Counted from the first letter of the stretch, positions 41,777 through 50,842 are shown. The stretch is 64,000 nucleotides of DNA from Amycolatopsis iheyensis (GCF_024703995.1 NZ_JAMXQV010000013.1:124001-188000), one strand, 5' to 3'. The notes: a model not told the origin generated them from the letters alone. A program made the numbers and translations.

Positions 41777-42916
41777 ATGCGCAGCAGAACCCTTACCCTC
41801 CTCGCCGCCACGGTGAGCGCCGGCCTGGTGCTCTCCGCTTGCGGTGCCAACAGTTCGGACAGCGGGGGCTCGGGGAGCAACTCCGCCTCCTCCTCGGCGC
41901 CGGCCGCCGCCGGCGGTGCCAGCGGCAAGGTCGGCGTGATCCTCCCGGAGACCGCCACCTCGGCGCGCTGGGAGGCTTTCGACAAGCCGATGCTCCAGGC
42001 CGCGCTGACGGCCCAGGGCTTCGAGGTCGACATCCAGAACGCCCAGGGTGACAGCCAGAAGTTCTCGACCCTGGCCGACGGCTTCATCAGCTCCGGCGTC
42101 AAGGTCCTGATCATCGCCCCGTCCGACCCGGCGGTCGGCGTCGCGGTCGAGGCCAAGGCCAAGACCGCCGGCATCCCGGTCATCGACTACGACCGGCCGA
42201 GCCTGGGCGGCTCCGCGAACTACTACGTCTCGTTCGACAACGAGAAGGTCGGCCAGCTGCAGGGCCAGGCCATGGCGGACGCGCTGAAGAGCAAGGCGGG
42301 CGCGGGCTTCGTCCAGATCGAGGGCGCCCCGACCGACAACAACGCCACGCTGTTCACCAACGGCCAGGACAAGGTCCTCGAGCCGCTGGTCTCGGCCGGC
42401 ACCCTGCGCCGCATCCAGAAGCAGCCGATCAACGACTGGGACAACCAGCTCGGCGGCACGACGTTCGAGCAGATCTTCACCGCCAACGGCGGCAAGGTCG
42501 ACGGCGTCGTCGCGGCGAACGACGGCCTGGCCGGCGCGGTCATCACCGTGCTCAAGCGCAACGGCCTCAACGGCAAGATCCCGGTCACCGGCCAGGACGC
42601 CACCGCCGACGGCCTGATGGCGGTCATGCGCGGCGACCAGTACATGACCGTGTTCAAGCCGATCAAGGAAGAGGCCGAGGCCACCGCCAAGCTGGCCGCC
42701 GCCCTCGCCAAGGGCGACACCGCGGGCGCCGACGCCATCGCCACGGGCAAGCTGCACGACCCGAAGGGCAACCGCGACATCAAGTCCGTGCTGCTCACCC
42801 CGACGACGATCCTCGAGAAGGACGTCAAGACCGTCGTCACCCAGGGCTACGTGAAGGCCGCCGAGATCTGCGGTGGCGACCTCGCCGCCAAGTGCACCTC
42901 GCTCGGCATCTCCTGA
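41777..42916 (+). CDS. xylF: Sugar ABC importer substrate-binding lipoprotein, xylose type
   Basis: 379 aa. The lipobox is GLVLSACGAN (Cys22), then a Ser/Gly-rich tether to about residue 45. The mature domain is the periplasmic-binding-protein-1 fold of the XylF/RbsB group: GKVGVILPETATSARWEAFD, the hinge DYDRPSLGGSANYYVSFDN, and DGVVAANDGLAGAVITVLKR. It ends with two cysteines (EICGGDLAAKCTS). D-xylose or a related monosaccharide is the likely ligand, given XylG/XylH-like partners and the ROK regulator. The start is supported by a GGAAGGAACGAGG leader. A 16-bp hairpin separates it from the ATPase gene. Confidence 0.83.
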   Translation: MRSRTLTLLAATVSAGLVLSACGANSSDSGGSGSNSASSSAPAAAGGASGKVGVILPETATSARWEAFDKPMLQAALTAQGFEVDIQNAQGDSQKFSTLADGFISSGVKVLIIAPSDPAVGVAVEAKAKTAGIPVIDYDRPSLGGSANYYVSFDNEKVGQLQGQAMADALKSKAGAGFVQIEGAPTDNNATLFTNGQDKVLEPLVSAGTLRRIQKQPINDWDNQLGGTTFEQIFTANGGKVDGVVAANDGLAGAVITVLKRNGLNGKIPVTGQDATADGLMAVMRGDQYMTVFKPIKEEAEATAKLAAALAKGDTAGADAIATGKLHDPKGNRDIKSVLLTPTTILEKDVKTVVTQGYVKAAEICGGDLAAKCTSLGIS

Positions 42917-42940
42917 GCCGCCCGCAGTAATCAAGAACTG

Positions 42941-42981
42941 CCGGGCCGGGACGCGCACCCCGACGGCGCGTCCCGGCCCGG
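42941..42981 (+). terminator. 16-bp hairpin between xylF and xylG
   Basis: CCGGGCCGGGACGCGC, 9-nt loop, then the exact reverse complement. Being inside the operon it probably acts as a partial terminator or 3'-end stabiliser. This would give more binding-protein mRNA than ATPase/permease mRNA, as is common in ABC importer operons. Confidence 0.75.
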
Positions 42982-43005
42982 TCCCCATACAGGAGAACGC
43001 CATCC

Positions 43006-43779
43006 ATGAGTGAGCCCATCCTCGAGATCAAGGGCCTGAACAAGAGCTTCGGCCCCGTCCACGTCCTCCACGACGTGGACTTCGACGTGCGTGCGGGCGA
43101 AGTCACCGCACTGGTCGGCGACAACGGCGCCGGCAAGTCGACCCTCGTCAAGTGCATCGCCGGCATCCACCCGTACGACTCGGGGGCCGTGCGGTTCAAC
43201 GGGCAGGACGCCCACATCCGCGGGCCGAAGGACGCGGCCGACCTCGGCATCGAGATCGTCTACCAGGACCTCGCGCTCGCCGACAACCTCGACATCGTCC
43301 AGAACATGTTCCTCGGCCGCGAGCGCGGGAGCAGCTGGAAGCTGGACGAAGCCAGCATGGAGAAGGCCGCCCGCGAGACGCTGGCCTCCCTCTCGGTCCG
43401 GACCGTGAAGTCCGTCCGCACGCCGGTCTCCTCGCTGTCCGGTGGTCAGCGCCAGACCGTCGCCATCGCGAAGTCGGTGCTGTGGAACAGCAAGGTCGTC
43501 GTGCTCGACGAGCCGACCGCCGCCCTCGGTGTCGCGCAGACCCGGCAGGTGCTCGACCTGGTCCGCCGGCTGGCCGAGCAGGGCCTGGGGGTCGTGCTGA
43601 TCAGCCACAACATGGCCGACGTGTTCGAGGTCGCCGACCGCATCGCCGTGCTCTACCTCGGCCGGCTCGTCTCCGAGGTGCACACCAAGGACGTCACCCA
43701 CGGCCAGGTCGTGGAACTGATCACCGCCGGTCGCTCCGGTGACCTCGGCTTGGCCCGGCCCGAAGCCGTGGTCCTGTGA
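43006..43779 (+). CDS. xylG: Sugar ABC importer ATPase, single-domain XylG type
   Basis: 257 aa with one nucleotide-binding domain. Walker A is GDNGAGKST (38-46), then the Q-loop IVYQDLALADNL, signature SLSGGQRQTVAIAK, Walker B VVVLDEPTAALG and switch His in LISHNMADV. Canonical XylG/RbsA proteins are about 500 aa with two fused domains, so this protein must act as a homodimer. The half-length form occurs in several actinobacterial sugar importers. It is followed by the permease gene with only a short gap or a 4-bp overlap, depending on the start chosen. Confidence 0.83.
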   Translation: MSEPILEIKGLNKSFGPVHVLHDVDFDVRAGEVTALVGDNGAGKSTLVKCIAGIHPYDSGAVRFNGQDAHIRGPKDAADLGIEIVYQDLALADNLDIVQNMFLGRERGSSWKLDEASMEKAARETLASLSVRTVKSVRTPVSSLSGGQRQTVAIAKSVLWNSKVVVLDEPTAALGVAQTRQVLDLVRRLAEQGLGVVLISHNMADVFEVADRIAVLYLGRLVSEVHTKDVTHGQVVELITAGRSGDLGLARPEAVVL

Positions 43780-43799
43780 GCGGGAAGAAAGAACCCGAA

Positions 43800-45263
43800 A
43801 TGACTGAAACCCCTGCCAAGAACGAGGTCGGCACGCCCGCCGACGCGCTCGCGCAGACCCAGAACCCGACCGCGGCGATCACCGACTTCGGCATCGACAC
43901 GACATCGATGTCAACCGGCGAAGCCGTCCGCGACTACTTCGCCCGCATCCGGGCCGGCGAACTCGGCTCACTGCCTTCGCTGTTCGGCCTGCTCGTGCTG
44001 GTGATCCTGTTCAGCGCGTTGTCGGACAACTTCTTCACCCTGGCGAACATCGCCAACGTCTTCCCGCAGGGCGCGGGCGTGATCATCATCGCGATGGGCA
44101 TCGTCTTCGTGCTGCTGCTCGGCGAGATCGACCTCGCCGCCGGTGTCGCTTCCGGCACCGCCGCGTCGGTGATGGCGTTGCACTACGTGCACGCGGGCAA
44201 CCTGCTGGGCTCCATGGGCACCGGCGTGTTCATCACGTTCATCGCGGTCCTCGCCGTGGCCGTGCTGCTGTCGGCCTACCAGCGGATCTGGGCCGGCGCC
44301 GCGTTGTCGCTGGTCGGCCTGCTGATCGTCGCGATCGGTGTCCCGGCCAACGCCTGGCTGGAGATCCTGCTGGCCATCTGCGTCGGCACCGCGATCGGCT
44401 GCATCACCGGCTTCCTCGTCTCGAAGATCGGCATGCCGTCCTTCGTCGTGACGCTCGCGCTGTTCATCGTGTGGCAGGGCGTCCTGCTGCAGTTCATCGG
44501 TGAGGGCGGCACGATCGGCATCACGAACTCGGACATCCTGTACAAGATCTCCAACGGCAACCTGAGCATCCTGGGCAGCTGGATCTTCTTCCTGATCGCC
44601 GCCGGCGGCTTCGCGGTGATCACGCTGCTCAGCCACTTCAAGCGGCTTCAGCGTGGTCTGGTCGTGCAGCCGACGGCGCTGGTGATGATCAAGGTCGGCG
44701 CGCTCGTCGTGCTGTCGGCGCTGGGCACCTGGCTGCTGACGATCAACCGTTCGCCGAACAAGACGGTCGTCACGATCGAGGGCATCCCGTACGTCATCCC
44801 GATCATGCTGGTGCTGCTGGTGGCCGGGACCTACGTGCTGAACCGGACCAAGTACGGCCGGTACGTCTACGCGGTCGGCGGCAACAAGGAAGCCGCCCGC
44901 CGGGCCGGTATCGACGTGCCGAAGATCCGGGCGAGCGTGTTCGTCATCGGCTCGGCGGTCGCGGCCATCGGCGGCATCGTCGCCGCGTCGAAGGTCGGTT
45001 CGGTCAGCCCGCAGTCCGGTGGCCTGAACACGCTGCTGTACTCGGTCGGCGCGGCCGTCATCGGCGGCACGTCGCTGTTCGGCGGCAAGGGCCGGGTGGC
45101 GGACGCGGTCGTCGGTGGCCTGGTCATCGCCGTGGTCATCAACGGCCTGGGCCTGCTCAAGCAGCCGGCCGCGGTGGTCAACATCATCACCGGTCTGGTC
45201 CTGCTGCTGGCCGCCACGGTGGACGCGCTGTCGCGGCGCCGCGCGGCTGCGTCGACGCGCTGA
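43800..45263 (+). CDS. xylH: Sugar ABC importer permease, XylH type
   Basis: 487 aa, longer than the ~390-aa E. coli XylH mainly through a ~60-residue hydrophilic N-terminal extension. About ten to twelve transmembrane segments are visible. Family landmarks are FVLLLGEIDLAAGVASGTAA, KIGMPSFVVTLALFIVWQG and YAVGGNKEAARRAGIDVPK, followed by GGTSLFGGKGRV. The ATG at 43800 is used (GGGAAGAAAG upstream); a GTG at 43776 overlapping the xylG stop would add eight residues. It forms the channel for the XylF/XylG pair. Confidence 0.83.
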   Translation: MTETPAKNEVGTPADALAQTQNPTAAITDFGIDTTSMSTGEAVRDYFARIRAGELGSLPSLFGLLVLVILFSALSDNFFTLANIANVFPQGAGVIIIAMGIVFVLLLGEIDLAAGVASGTAASVMALHYVHAGNLLGSMGTGVFITFIAVLAVAVLLSAYQRIWAGAALSLVGLLIVAIGVPANAWLEILLAICVGTAIGCITGFLVSKIGMPSFVVTLALFIVWQGVLLQFIGEGGTIGITNSDILYKISNGNLSILGSWIFFLIAAGGFAVITLLSHFKRLQRGLVVQPTALVMIKVGALVVLSALGTWLLTINRSPNKTVVTIEGIPYVIPIMLVLLVAGTYVLNRTKYGRYVYAVGGNKEAARRAGIDVPKIRASVFVIGSAVAAIGGIVAASKVGSVSPQSGGLNTLLYSVGAAVIGGTSLFGGKGRVADAVVGGLVIAVVINGLGLLKQPAAVVNIITGLVLLLAATVDALSRRRAAASTR

Positions 45264-45274
45264 GCCAGCATGGA

Positions 45275-46456
45275 ATGATAAAGCCCGTGTCCAGCTCACC
45301 CGTTGCTCGACCGGACGAGGTGCGCCGGCACAACCGCACTACCCTGCTCCGCTTGCTGCACGTCAGCGGGCCGAGCACCCGGGCGACCCTCGCCGCCGAG
45401 CTGGGGCTCAACCGGAGCACGATCAAGACCCTCGTCGACGGGCTGGCCGAAGCCGGTGTCGTCGAGGAGAAGGTGCCGAGGCCGGGACGAGGGGCGGGCC
45501 GCCCCTCGCTCCTGGTCCTGCCCCAGCCGCACGCGGCGGTCGTGCTCGCGGTCGACCTGCAGGTCGAGCACGTCGCGATCGCCCTGGTCGGGCTGGGCGG
45601 CCAGATCTTGGGCCGCAACAGCTGGAACCTGCGGGGCCGGATGGGCCAGCCGGATGAGGTCATCACGCACGTCATCGAGTCGACGACCATCCTGGCCGGC
45701 GACCTCGGCGTGACCCCGGTGGCGGCCGGGGTGTCGGTGCCCGGCGTCGTCCGGCGGGCCGACGGGCACGTGCACGAGGCCCCGAACCTGCGCTGGACCG
45801 ACGTCGCACTCGGCGAACGCCTCGGCGGGGTGCTGCAGATCCCGATCCTGGTCGGCAACGACGCCGAGTTCGGCGCGGTCGCCGAGCACCTGCGCGGCGC
45901 GGCCCGCGGAGCGTCGGATGTGGTGTACATCTCGGCGGACGTCGGGGTCGGCGGCGGGGTCATCGCCGAAGGCTCGGCGCTGCGCGGCGGCTCCGGCTAC
46001 GTCGGCGAGATCGGGCACATGGTGATCCGCCCGGACGGCCGGGCCTGCTACTGCGGCAGCAGTGGCTGCTGGGAGACCGAGGTCGGCGAAGCGGCGTTGT
46101 GCCGGGCGCTCGGGCTGCCCGAGGACACCCCGCGCGGGGCGATCCTGTTCGAGCTGCGCGACCTGGGCCGCAACCCGGAGGCGGCGCTGTCCCGGCTGGC
46201 GGAGTTCGCCGAGTGGCTGACGCTGGGGCTGATCAACGTGGTCAACCTGCTGGGCCCGCAACTGGTGATCCTCGGCGACCTGCTCACGGTGCTGCCGGAG
46301 GCGGTGCTGCGGCACGTGGGCACCGAGGTGCGCCGGCGCAGCCTGGTGAGCCGGGCGGTCGGCGGCACGCGGATCGTGAGCTCCGCGCTGGGGGCCGACG
46401 GGACGCTGCTCGGCGCCGCGGAAGTGGCGTTCGAGGTCGTGCTGGATTCTGTCTGA
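45275..46456 (+). CDS. xylR: ROK family transcriptional repressor, XylR type
   Basis: 393 aa. The N-terminal winged helix-turn-helix (about residues 15-75) includes TRATLAAELGLNRSTIKTLV and the wing PGRGAGRPS. The ROK kinase-like sugar domain follows, with the zinc motif ACYCGSSGCWE and the sugar-contact region GYVGEIGHMV. ATP-binding motifs of true kinases are weak, as expected for a regulator. It follows the permease by 11 bp, so it is autoregulated with the operon. The palindrome at 41650-41676 is the likely operator. A GTG at 45287 is an alternative start. Confidence 0.83.
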   Translation: MIKPVSSSPVARPDEVRRHNRTTLLRLLHVSGPSTRATLAAELGLNRSTIKTLVDGLAEAGVVEEKVPRPGRGAGRPSLLVLPQPHAAVVLAVDLQVEHVAIALVGLGGQILGRNSWNLRGRMGQPDEVITHVIESTTILAGDLGVTPVAAGVSVPGVVRRADGHVHEAPNLRWTDVALGERLGGVLQIPILVGNDAEFGAVAEHLRGAARGASDVVYISADVGVGGGVIAEGSALRGGSGYVGEIGHMVIRPDGRACYCGSSGCWETEVGEAALCRALGLPEDTPRGAILFELRDLGRNPEAALSRLAEFAEWLTLGLINVVNLLGPQLVILGDLLTVLPEAVLRHVGTEVRRRSLVSRAVGGTRIVSSALGADGTLLGAAEVAFEVVLDSV

Positions 46457-46511
46457 TTTCTTCTCCGGTTTTCGCGTCCGTGATATCGGACACGCTCTTT
46501 GCAAGATGCAG

Positions 46512-46547
46512 AAAGGCGGCCGGTGCCTGTGCGCACCGGCCGCCTTT
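46512..46547. terminator. Bidirectional terminator, 15-bp stem
   Basis: AAAGGCGGCCGGTGC (46512-46526), loop CTGTGC, then its exact reverse complement to 46547, ending in TTT and starting with AAA, so each direction gets a short U-run. It lies between the convergent ROK and DUF7455 genes. Confidence 0.88.
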
Positions 46548-46563
46548 CGACGTCGTAAGGGTG

Positions 46564-46743
46564 TTACCGCTGGATATCGGCGGACAGTTCCTTGAGCTTG
46601 GCCTCGTGCTCACGGGCGTGGTGCCCGCAGAAGAGCAGTTCGCCTCCTCCGGAGAGGACGGCTCGTACCTGAGCTGCAGCTCCGCACCGGTCACAGCGGT
46701 CGGCGGCGGTCAGTTCGGGGCGGGTGAGCGTCGGCGATGTCAT
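46564..46743 (-). CDS. Small zinc-ribbon protein (DUF7455-like)
   Basis: 59 aa from the ATG at 46743, which has GGAGGGAG upstream; an in-frame ATG at 46767 would add eight residues. The sequence has TAADRCDRCGAAAQVRAVL, then ELLFCGHHAREHEAKL, a Cys-x2-Cys...Cys-x-His-His pattern that likely binds one zinc. Such mini-proteins are very common and conserved in actinobacteria and are of unknown function. Confidence 0.8.
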   Translation of the reverse strand: MTSPTLTRPELTAADRCDRCGAAAQVRAVLSGGGELLFCGHHAREHEAKLKELSADIQR

Positions 46744-47010
46744 GGGGGTCTCCCTCCGTCCCGGCACCGGTCGCCCGGTGCCATCGATCCAGCTACGCCC
46801 ACTTCGGGACTGATGCCGGTGGCGGCGATCGCCTCCGGCTCCGCGGTGTTCGTATCTCTACTCTTGCAGACGTTTCGCGGCCCGCAAGTGTTCCCGCGCC
46901 GGTGGGACCTGAGTCACGCCGATTTACCCCGGATGTCGTAGCCGGATCCCGCAATGCAGGAGACGAATACCCGGAGAGTTACGTTTTCCGTGGTCAGGCA
47001 CCATGGAGTC

Positions 47011-47883
47011 GTGAGTACGGTGACCACGCCCCGACGGGTTTCCGGGGTACCCGCTCCGCTCTTGTTCGTTCTCAGCGGAATTTCGATGTACGCCGGCGCG
47101 GCCATCGCGGTCGGCCTTTTCGGGCACGCCACCCCGGCCGGGGTGGCGTGGCTGCGCTGCCTGGGCGCGGCGGTGGTGCTGCTGGCCTGGCGCCGCCCAC
47201 CGAGTTCGGCGTGGCGAGGCCGCGCTTTGCTGCTGGCGATCGCGTTCGGCGTCGTGACGGCGGGCATGAACGTGCTGTTCTACGAGGCGATCGCCCGGCT
47301 CCCGCTGGGCACGGTGGTGGCCCTGGAGTTCGCCGGCCCGGTGGCGGTGGCGGCGTTCGGCAGCCGCTCACCGCGGGACGTGCTGGCGGTGGTCCTGGTG
47401 GCGTGCGGGGTGGTGGCGATCGCGGACGTCCAGCTGGCGGGCTCGGTCACCGGAGTGCTGTTCGCGTTGGGCGCGGCGGCGGCGTGGGCGGGCTACATCG
47501 TGCTGGGCAAGCGAGTGGCCTCGTCGTCCCGGTCGGGTTTGGACAGCTTGGCAATCGGCTTCACGGCGGCGACGGCGGTGCTGTCCCCACTGGCGTGGGG
47601 GACGGGCGAGGTGTGGTCTTCGCCACGGATGCTGCTGCTCGGGATCGGCGTGGGCGTGCTGTCGACGGTGGTGCCGTACGCACTGGACCAGGTGGTGCTG
47701 CGGCGGCTGGGCCAGGCTCGGTTCGCGGTGTTGCTGGCGTTGCTCCCGGTGACTGCTGGGGTGATGGGGTTCTTGTTGCTGGGGCAGGTGCCGTCGCTTT
47801 TCGAGACGCTGGGGACGTTGGCTGTTGTGGGTGGGGTGGCTTTGCGTAGCCGGGACGGGGTGGTTCCTGAGCCGCCTGGGTGA
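47011..47883 (+). CDS. EamA (DMT) family exporter, RhtA-like
   Basis: 290 aa, about ten transmembrane segments in two EamA repeats. The first repeat includes GVAWLRCLGAAVVLLAW and TAGMNVLFYEAIARLPLGT-type sequence; the second has YALDQVVLRRLGQARFAVLL and ends near LGTLAVVGGVAL. Members export threonine, homoserine or other amino acids and metabolites. The GTG at 47011 is preferred; an ATG at 46954 would add a 19-residue non-hydrophobic leader. Confidence 0.82.
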   Translation: MSTVTTPRRVSGVPAPLLFVLSGISMYAGAAIAVGLFGHATPAGVAWLRCLGAAVVLLAWRRPPSSAWRGRALLLAIAFGVVTAGMNVLFYEAIARLPLGTVVALEFAGPVAVAAFGSRSPRDVLAVVLVACGVVAIADVQLAGSVTGVLFALGAAAAWAGYIVLGKRVASSSRSGLDSLAIGFTAATAVLSPLAWGTGEVWSSPRMLLLGIGVGVLSTVVPYALDQVVLRRLGQARFAVLLALLPVTAGVMGFLLLGQVPSLFETLGTLAVVGGVALRSRDGVVPEPPG

Positions 47884-48657
47884 GGTTTGCGGGTGGCTGG
47901 GTGGGCCGGCTGCGGGTCGGCCCGCTCGGGTCTCGGCCGGCTCGGCTCGCTCGGCCCGCCAGTCACCGGTTCCCGGCCTGGCCCCAGCCCGGCTGCCGCC
48001 GCCCAGCCCCCGGTTCACCCAGTCCTGGCTCATTGGCCTCCCGTTACCAGCCTGCCCGGCCCCGGTCCGTCGGCCGCCCATTGGCCGGCCTACTCGGCCC
48101 ACCGGTTTCGGCCCCGCCACTCGGCGCACCGCCGTCGGTTGCTCGGCGCCCCGCCGCCGGCCACCCGGCCCGCCAGTCACCGGTTCCCAGCCCGGCCTCA
48201 GCCCAGCTCTCGCCGCCCGGCCCCCGGTTCACCCAGTCCCGGCTCATTGGCCTCCCGTTTCCAGCCTGCCCGGCCCCGGTCCGCCTGCCGCCCATTGGCC
48301 GGCCTACTCGGCCCACCGGTTCCGGCCCCACCACTCGGCACCCCGCCGTCGGTCGCTCGGCGCCTCGCCGCCGGCCACCCGGCCACCCGGCCCGCCAGTC
48401 ACCGGTTCCCGCCCCAGGCCCTGACCCACCCGCCCGTGCCGCCCACAGCTCCGGCACCAGTACAAAAGGCGAGCCGACCGGCCGCCCGCCGAGTTACCCA
48501 CAGGGCCGCCGTGATGTGGACAATCCGGCTCGACCGGCCCTTCTCGCGGCCTTTTCGTCGGTGCCGCCCGATACGCTGAAGCGGGGCTCGTCCCCCGGGA
48601 TGGGTGGGGTCTTTTTCGGGGGCCGGGTCGTTCAGGGGCCGGAGGAGGCGGTGGGCC
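47884..48657. repeat. Low-complexity spacer with a tandem repeat of about 214-222 bp
   Basis: Unit starts marked by CGGCCCGCCAGTCACCGGTT are at 47952, 48166 and 48388, giving two full units and a short third. Each unit carries CCCATTGGCCGGCCTACTCG and CGGTTCACCCAGTCC. It is C-rich and open in several frames, but the frames contain only Pro/Arg/Ala low complexity and no supported gene. From about 48480 to 48657 the sequence is the leader of the glutamine-synthetase-like gene. Confidence 0.75.
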
Positions 48658-50010
48658 ATGACCAAGGCTGCGTCGGCCGCGGCGAAGGACTTCGCGGCCG
48701 CCGGGGTGGGTGGGGTGCACCTCGCCTGGGCCGACAACAACGGCATTCCGCGCTCGAGGATCGTGCCCGTCGGGGGCCTTGCCGATGCCGCCACCCGGGG
48801 TGTCGGGGCCACCTCGCTCTTCGCCGTCTTCGACAGCCATGACGCCATCACCTACGGGCACGCCGGCCTCGGCACGCCGTCCGGGGACGTCCGGCTCGTT
48901 CCCGTCGTCGAGCGGCTGCAGCGGCTTGCCGGGCAGCCCGCGCTCGCCTGGGCGCCCGTCCGGCAGCTCACCGCCGAAGGCGAGCCCTGGCCCTACTGCC
49001 AGCGCGCCGTCCTCGAAGCGCAGGTTGCCGAGGGTGCTCGGCGGGGGCTCGAGTTCCGCGCCGGTTACGAGCTCGAGTTCGCCGTCGCTCCCGCGGGCAG
49101 CGTCGACATCCTGTCGACACCCGGGCACCCCGGCCCGGCCTACAGCCCGCACGCGCTCATCGGCCTCGACGGCTTCGTCGCCGCTCTCCTGCACGACTTC
49201 GCCGCCAACGGCCTCCGGATCGGCCAGCTGCACGCCGAGTACGGCGTCGCGCAGCTCGAGCTGTCGCTGGCCGCCACCGATCCGGTCTCCGCCGCCGATG
49301 ATCAGCTGCTCGCCCGCCAGACCATCCACGCCGCCGCGCATGCGCATGGGCTCGTCGTCAGCTTCGCGCCGCTGATCGGGCTCGGCGCCGCCGGCAACGG
49401 CTGGCACCTGCACACCTCCGTCCGCCGCAAGGGCCGCAACCTCCTCGGCACCGGCGGAGACGGCCTGCCCACCGAACCCGGCTACCTCGCCGGGCTGCTG
49501 CGCGACCTGCCGGCGCTGACCGCGATCACCGCGCCGAGCGTCCCGTCGACCCTGCGCCTGCGTCCCGGCTACTTCGCGGGCGCGTACGCCTTCTGGGGCG
49601 TCGAGAACCGCGAAGCGCCGCTGCGGTACGTCCCGGGCTCGTCGTTGCTGGGTGCCGACCACGCGAACGTCGAGCTCAAGACGTCCGACGCGTCGGCCAA
49701 CCCCTACCTCGCGCTGGCCGTCGTGCTCGCCGCCGGGATGGCCGGCATCGAGGACTCGGCCGCGCTGCCCGAGCCGATCGCCGAGGACCCCGGTGGCTGG
49801 ACCGAGGGTGAGCGGGAGACGCGCGGTGTGCGCGGGCTGCCGGCCGACACCGCCGAACAGGACGCTGCCCTGCTGGCTTCGCCGCGCGTCGCCGGCGTGC
49901 TCGGCGAAGACCTGTTGGGCGCCTTCCGCGCCGTCCGGGCGTCGGACGCGGCGTGGGCGGCCGAGCGCACCTCCGACGAGATCGTGGCCGCGCACCTGTG
50001 GCGTTATTGA
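48658..50010 (+). CDS. Glutamine synthetase family gamma-glutamyl ligase
   Basis: 450 aa, type I GS fold. Active-site landmarks are the metal-binding YELEFAV, HAEYGVAQLELSL, the ATP/ammonia-side NGWHLHTSV and the glutamate-binding NREAPLRYVPGS. The adenylylation tyrosine region of GlnA is not seen, and the N-terminal part (WADNNGIPRSRIVPVGGLAD) is that of GlnA2/3/4 and PuuA-like enzymes. These gamma-glutamylate polyamines, ethanolamine or monoamines rather than make glutamine. A nearby amino-acid/amine permease (50820-52295) supports amine use. The ATG at 48658 has a GGAGGAGG ribosome site. Confidence 0.85.
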   Translation: MTKAASAAAKDFAAAGVGGVHLAWADNNGIPRSRIVPVGGLADAATRGVGATSLFAVFDSHDAITYGHAGLGTPSGDVRLVPVVERLQRLAGQPALAWAPVRQLTAEGEPWPYCQRAVLEAQVAEGARRGLEFRAGYELEFAVAPAGSVDILSTPGHPGPAYSPHALIGLDGFVAALLHDFAANGLRIGQLHAEYGVAQLELSLAATDPVSAADDQLLARQTIHAAAHAHGLVVSFAPLIGLGAAGNGWHLHTSVRRKGRNLLGTGGDGLPTEPGYLAGLLRDLPALTAITAPSVPSTLRLRPGYFAGAYAFWGVENREAPLRYVPGSSLLGADHANVELKTSDASANPYLALAVVLAAGMAGIEDSAALPEPIAEDPGGWTEGERETRGVRGLPADTAEQDAALLASPRVAGVLGEDLLGAFRAVRASDAAWAAERTSDEIVAAHLWRY

Positions 50011-50059
50011 AGGCTGGGACAATGGGTCCGACGAATCCGGGAAACCGCTGAGGGGACCG

Positions 50060-50842
50060 ATGTCTTCGGGGATCGACGGCGGGCAGCTCGACCTGTCCGG
50101 GGTGCGCTGGCTGCCGGGCGGGGCCCGCCTGGCCGCGCTGGCCCAGGCGGAGCTGCCGCAGAAGGACGGCCTGGCCGCGGCGTTCTGCGGGCTCGCGGCA
50201 CTGCGGGCGGCGGGCTTCGACGTGCGCGACCAGGACGCCGTCGCGGCGGCCGCGGGCACAGTCCGCGGACCCGTCGTGCGCCCGCCGGGCGAGGCGGGCC
50301 GGCCGGGGTTCCGGCTGCCGCTGCCGGTCGTCGACGACCCGGCCGCGGCGGGCACCCGGGTTTCCGGGTTGGCCGCGGCCCTCGGCACGTTGTCGGCCGG
50401 CGCCCTCTCGGCCGTGCCGGCGACGGGGGCGTGGACCACCGAGGCGCTCTTCGACCTGCTGGTCGGGCTGTGGGACGTCCCGCGCGTCGCGGTGATCGCC
50501 CGGATCGACGCCGCCGAGCTCGGCGCCGCCGACACCCCCGAGCGCGCGCTGCTCGACTACCTGGACACCGGCGTCCCGCCCCTGTGGACGTCCCGCTGGC
50601 GCCCGCCCGGCGGTCACTTCGTGCTGCCGGCGGGTATCCGCATCGGTGCCGAGGGCACGCTGCTGTCCGTTGTGGACACCTATCCGTCGTTGGGGGACAA
50701 CGGGATCCACGACCAGCCCCTCGAGTGGATGACGGCGGCGCTGGGCGGGCTCGGCGTGCTGGTGGTCGTCGACGCGGACCAGACGGCGGTGACGCACGAG
50801 GCGGTCCGCGCCGCCGGCCTCACTCCGTCCTTTTGGGACTGA
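50060..50842 (+). CDS. Protein of unknown function with papain/C39-like residue pattern
   Basis: 260 aa, no signal peptide. The ATG at 50060 has GAGGGGA just upstream. Pattern seen: Gln34 and Cys43 in LPQKDGLAAAFCGLAALRAA, His186 in RPPGGHFVLPAGI, and Asp206 in SVVDTYPSLGDNG. Gln-x8-Cys...His...Asp spacing is that of papain-fold cysteine hydrolases such as peptidase C39. The Gly-His-Phe-Val strand and the following Val-Val-Asp strand fit too. I cannot name a family with certainty (it resembles an actinobacterial DUF). It follows the GS-like gene by 49 bp and may be co-transcribed. It overlaps the convergent permease by 23 bp. Confidence 0.65.
   Translation: MSSGIDGGQLDLSGVRWLPGGARLAALAQAELPQKDGLAAAFCGLAALRAAGFDVRDQDAVAAAAGTVRGPVVRPPGEAGRPGFRLPLPVVDDPAAAGTRVSGLAAALGTLSAGALSAVPATGAWTTEALFDLLVGLWDVPRVAVIARIDAAELGAADTPERALLDYLDTGVPPLWTSRWRPPGGHFVLPAGIRIGAEGTLLSVVDTYPSLGDNGIHDQPLEWMTAALGGLGVLVVVDADQTAVTHEAVRAAGLTPSFWD

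Noticed and set aside
47880-48842. Pro/Arg-rich open frames over the tandem repeat
   Set aside because: Several frames are open at once, none has a domain, and substitutions between repeat units do not favour any frame. Treated as non-coding repeat.
48658-50010. Primary glutamine synthetase GlnA
   Set aside because: The N-terminal region and lack of an adenylylation-site stretch fit the GlnA2/3/4 and PuuA-like subgroup better.
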